Shown: positions 62,517 to 64,000 of the stretch, in pieces
How the letters are laid out: every line of letters starts with the position of its first letter
Position numbering within the stretch: position 1 is the stretch's first letter
Assembly (NCBI RefSeq): GCF_900010725.2
Contig: NZ_LR734877.1
Location: 23,015 to 87,014 of the forward strand
DNA: 64,000 nt
Source of the DNA: Planktothrix serta PCC 8927
GTDB taxonomy: Bacteria; Cyanobacteriota; Cyanobacteriia; Cyanobacteriales; Microcoleaceae
Reading direction: 5' to 3'
The notes under the pieces: generated by a model
Database searches by the model: none
Told to the model about the DNA's origin: nothing
The model's input: only the letters and a program-made list of their open reading frames with translations
Translations under genes and position numbers: made by a program

Positions 62517-63590
62517 ATGAAAGCACTAATTCTTTCCGGTGGAAAAGGAACAAGGTTGCGCCCTTTAACTTATACGGGTGCAAAACAACTCGTTCCCGTC
62601 GCTAATAAACCGATTTTATGGTATGGAATTGAGGGAATTGTTGCGGCTGGAATTACTGAAATTGGGATTATTATTAGTCCAGAAACCGGAGAAGAAGTTA
62701 AAAATTTGACGGGGAATGGCGATCGCTTTGGAGCCAAAATCACCTATATTTTACAAGAACAACCCGCCGGATTAGCTCATGCGGTTAAAGTTGCTCAACC
62801 GTTTTTAGGGGATTCTCCTTTTATTATGTATTTGGGAGATAACTTAATTGAAAGTCAACTTAATCAGTTTGTGGAACTCTTTAAACAACACCAACTAGAT
62901 GGGTTAATTTTATTGAGAAGTGTACCTAATCCTACCGCCTTTGGGGTGGCTGTTGTTGATGATCAAGGACGAGTTTTACAGTTAGTTGAAAAGCCCAAAG
63001 TTCCCCCTTCAAATTTAGCATTAGTGGGGGTTTATTTTTTTGATAAAACGATTCATGATGCGATCGCTAAAATCCAACCTTCTCCACGCGGAGAACTAGA
63101 AATTACGGATGCAATTCAACAATTAATTGATGATCGCAAAAGTGTCGAAGCTTGTACCTTAGAGGGATGGTGGTTAGATACGGGTAAAAAAGATGATTTA
63201 CTGAGTGCCAATCAAATTATTTTAGATTCCTGTATTACCTACGATGTTCAAGGAGAAGTAGACGAAAATAGTCATATTTTAGGACGGGTTAAAATTGGTC
63301 AAGGCACAAAATTAGTTAATTGTAGTGTACGGGGGCCAGTCATTATTGGGGAAAATTGTTATTTAGAAAATTGCTTTATTGGCCCCTACAGTAGTGTGGC
63401 GAATAAAGTGACTTTAATTGATGCTGAAATTGAACATAGTGTCATTTTGAGTGAAGCTAAAATTATTGGGATTAATCAACGCATTGTGGATACGGTTATT
63501 GGCCGTCGGGCTACTTTAAGTACCGCACCTCAACGACCGAAAGCATTACGGTTTATGATTGGAGATGATAGTCAAATTGAATTAGCGTGA
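62517..63590 (+). CDS. rfbA: glucose-1-phosphate thymidylyltransferase, long form (with C-terminal left-handed beta-helix)
   Basis: This 357-residue nucleotidyltransferase begins MKALILSGGKGTRLRPLTYT. It has KQLVPVANKPILWYGIEGI, the donor site FIMYLGDNLIE (~102-112), VEKPKVPPSNLALVGVYFFD, and LEGWWLDTGKKDDLLSAN. The C-terminal ~110 residues (SHILGRVKIGQGTKLVNCSV ... GPYSSVANKVTL) form hexapeptide repeats. That makes it the long type seen in antibiotic and archaeal pathways rather than the ~290-residue RmlA. It makes dTDP-glucose for the rhamnose pathway. No dTDP-glucose 4,6-dehydratase (rfbB) is in the window. Confidence 0.92.
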   Translation: MKALILSGGKGTRLRPLTYTGAKQLVPVANKPILWYGIEGIVAAGITEIGIIISPETGEEVKNLTGNGDRFGAKITYILQEQPAGLAHAVKVAQPFLGDSPFIMYLGDNLIESQLNQFVELFKQHQLDGLILLRSVPNPTAFGVAVVDDQGRVLQLVEKPKVPPSNLALVGVYFFDKTIHDAIAKIQPSPRGELEITDAIQQLIDDRKSVEACTLEGWWLDTGKKDDLLSANQIILDSCITYDVQGEVDENSHILGRVKIGQGTKLVNCSVRGPVIIGENCYLENCFIGPYSSVANKVTLIDAEIEHSVILSEAKIIGINQRIVDTVIGRRATLSTAPQRPKALRFMIGDDSQIELA

Positions 63591-64000
63591 TTTACTGGAT
63601 AACGGTTAATTATTACTCAACCGAACTGATTCAACGGTTAATTGATTCAATTGTAGAGACGTGCCAGGGTGCGTCTCTACACGGGATAAATTATCAAGTA
63701 ATTATTATCAATAATTCTCCCGATGATATCTCTATTCATCAGTTAAAATCTTCCTTTGTTTTAATATTAGATGCACCCGAAAATATTGGGTTTGGTCGAG
63801 GGTGTAATATTGGGTTAAATTGGGTTTATCAACAAGATTCTCAAGCTCTTGTATGGTTAATTAATCCTGATGCTTATCTGTCTAAAAACGCTTTATCTCA
63901 AGCCTCTGACTTCTTTGAAAATTACCCAAAATTGTCAATTTTAGGAACAGTTATTTATAATGCTACCGGAGGCTTAGAGTTTACCGAGGGAGAGTTTAAC
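63587..64000 (+). CDS. GT2-family glycosyltransferase, N-terminal 138 residues, runs off the right edge
   Basis: GTG 63587 overlaps the rfbA stop (GTGA) and opens a frame to the window edge, reading (M)IYWITVNYYSTELIQRLID, then YQVIIINNSPDDISI, ENIGFGRGCNIGLNWVY and ALVWLINPDAYL. These are hallmarks of rhamnosyltransferase-like GT2 enzymes (NPD in place of DxD). Between the first helix and second strand, residues ~23-32 (VETCQGASLH) are encoded by a GTAGAGACG-family palindromic repeat (63653-63680) inserted in frame. It is cut by the window, not broken. Coupling to rfbA suggests rhamnosyl transfer. Confidence 0.85.
   Translation, partial: MIYWITVNYYSTELIQRLIDSIVETCQGASLHGINYQVIIINNSPDDISIHQLKSSFVLILDAPENIGFGRGCNIGLNWVYQQDSQALVWLINPDAYLSKNALSQASDFFENYPKLSILGTVIYNATGGLEFTEGEFN
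63653..63680 (+). repeat. 28-bp palindromic repeat, GTAGAGACG family (copy 3), inside a GT2 gene
   Basis: Perfect 9-bp arms GTAGAGACG / CGTCTCTAC enclose TGCCAGGGTG. It is read in frame as part of the partial glycosyltransferase gene. Related copies lie at 43626 and 62428. Confidence 0.92.

Overview
The window is cyanobacterial. Direct signs are chlorophyll synthase (chlG), the photosynthetic NDH-1 gene ndhF, RbcR-type LysR regulators, many HIP1-type GCGATCGC octamers, heptameric short tandem repeats, and low-GC coding sequence. The number of glycosyltransferases, RTX repeats and palindromic repeats suggests a filamentous Oscillatoriales-type organism (Planktothrix- or Microcoleus-like). That genus guess is inference only.

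Layout. 1-6.9 kb: 5' part of ndhF (minus strand), an atypical thioredoxin, a Z-ISO/NnrU-like membrane protein, two tandem rbcR-like genes and a zinc-ribbon Ser/Thr kinase. 7.2-9.8 kb: two membrane-anchored periplasmic-binding proteins of different folds with similar N-termini. 9.9-25.9 kb: mostly housekeeping genes (chlG, PBP1A, B12-riboswitch-controlled cbiX, a repeat-flanked GxxExxY gene, thioredoxin, fabG, a Tat-type substrate-binding protein with a UbiH-like monooxygenase, trpD, UPF0182, mpg, GNAT). 26.4-31.8 kb: a two-gene module of a helical/DUF4384-type protein and a 1506-residue TPR-CHAT protease.

32.1-64 kb is a surface-glycan and protein-secretion island. It holds a Wzm/Wzt-type ABC exporter, a 2140-residue protein joining sulfotransferase, glycosyltransferase and methyltransferase domains, further glycosyltransferases, methyltransferases and a sulfotransferase fusion. 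It also holds an RTX calcium-binding repeat protein, a type I secretion operon (parvulin PPIase, ABC transporter with cyclic-nucleotide-type and degenerate C39 domains, HlyD adaptor), a polytopic membrane protein, dTDP-rhamnose genes (rfbC, rfbD, long-form rfbA), and a partial GT2 gene at the right edge. The simplest reading is a locus that makes, decorates (rhamnose, sulfate, methyl) and exports a surface polysaccharide, and exports an RTX surface protein, possibly glycosylated.

The most unusual observations are: (i) the DUF4384-type/TPR-CHAT pair, whose TPR array is 15 exactly spaced 126-bp units; (ii) two independent cases of palindromic genomic repeats lying in frame inside genes (in the CHAT protein and in the right-edge glycosyltransferase); (iii) the giant multi-enzyme polypeptide; (iv) tandem rbcR paralogues; and (v) a kinase next to two anchored ligand-binding proteins. 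No CRISPR array, tRNA, rRNA or insertion sequence with a transposase was found.
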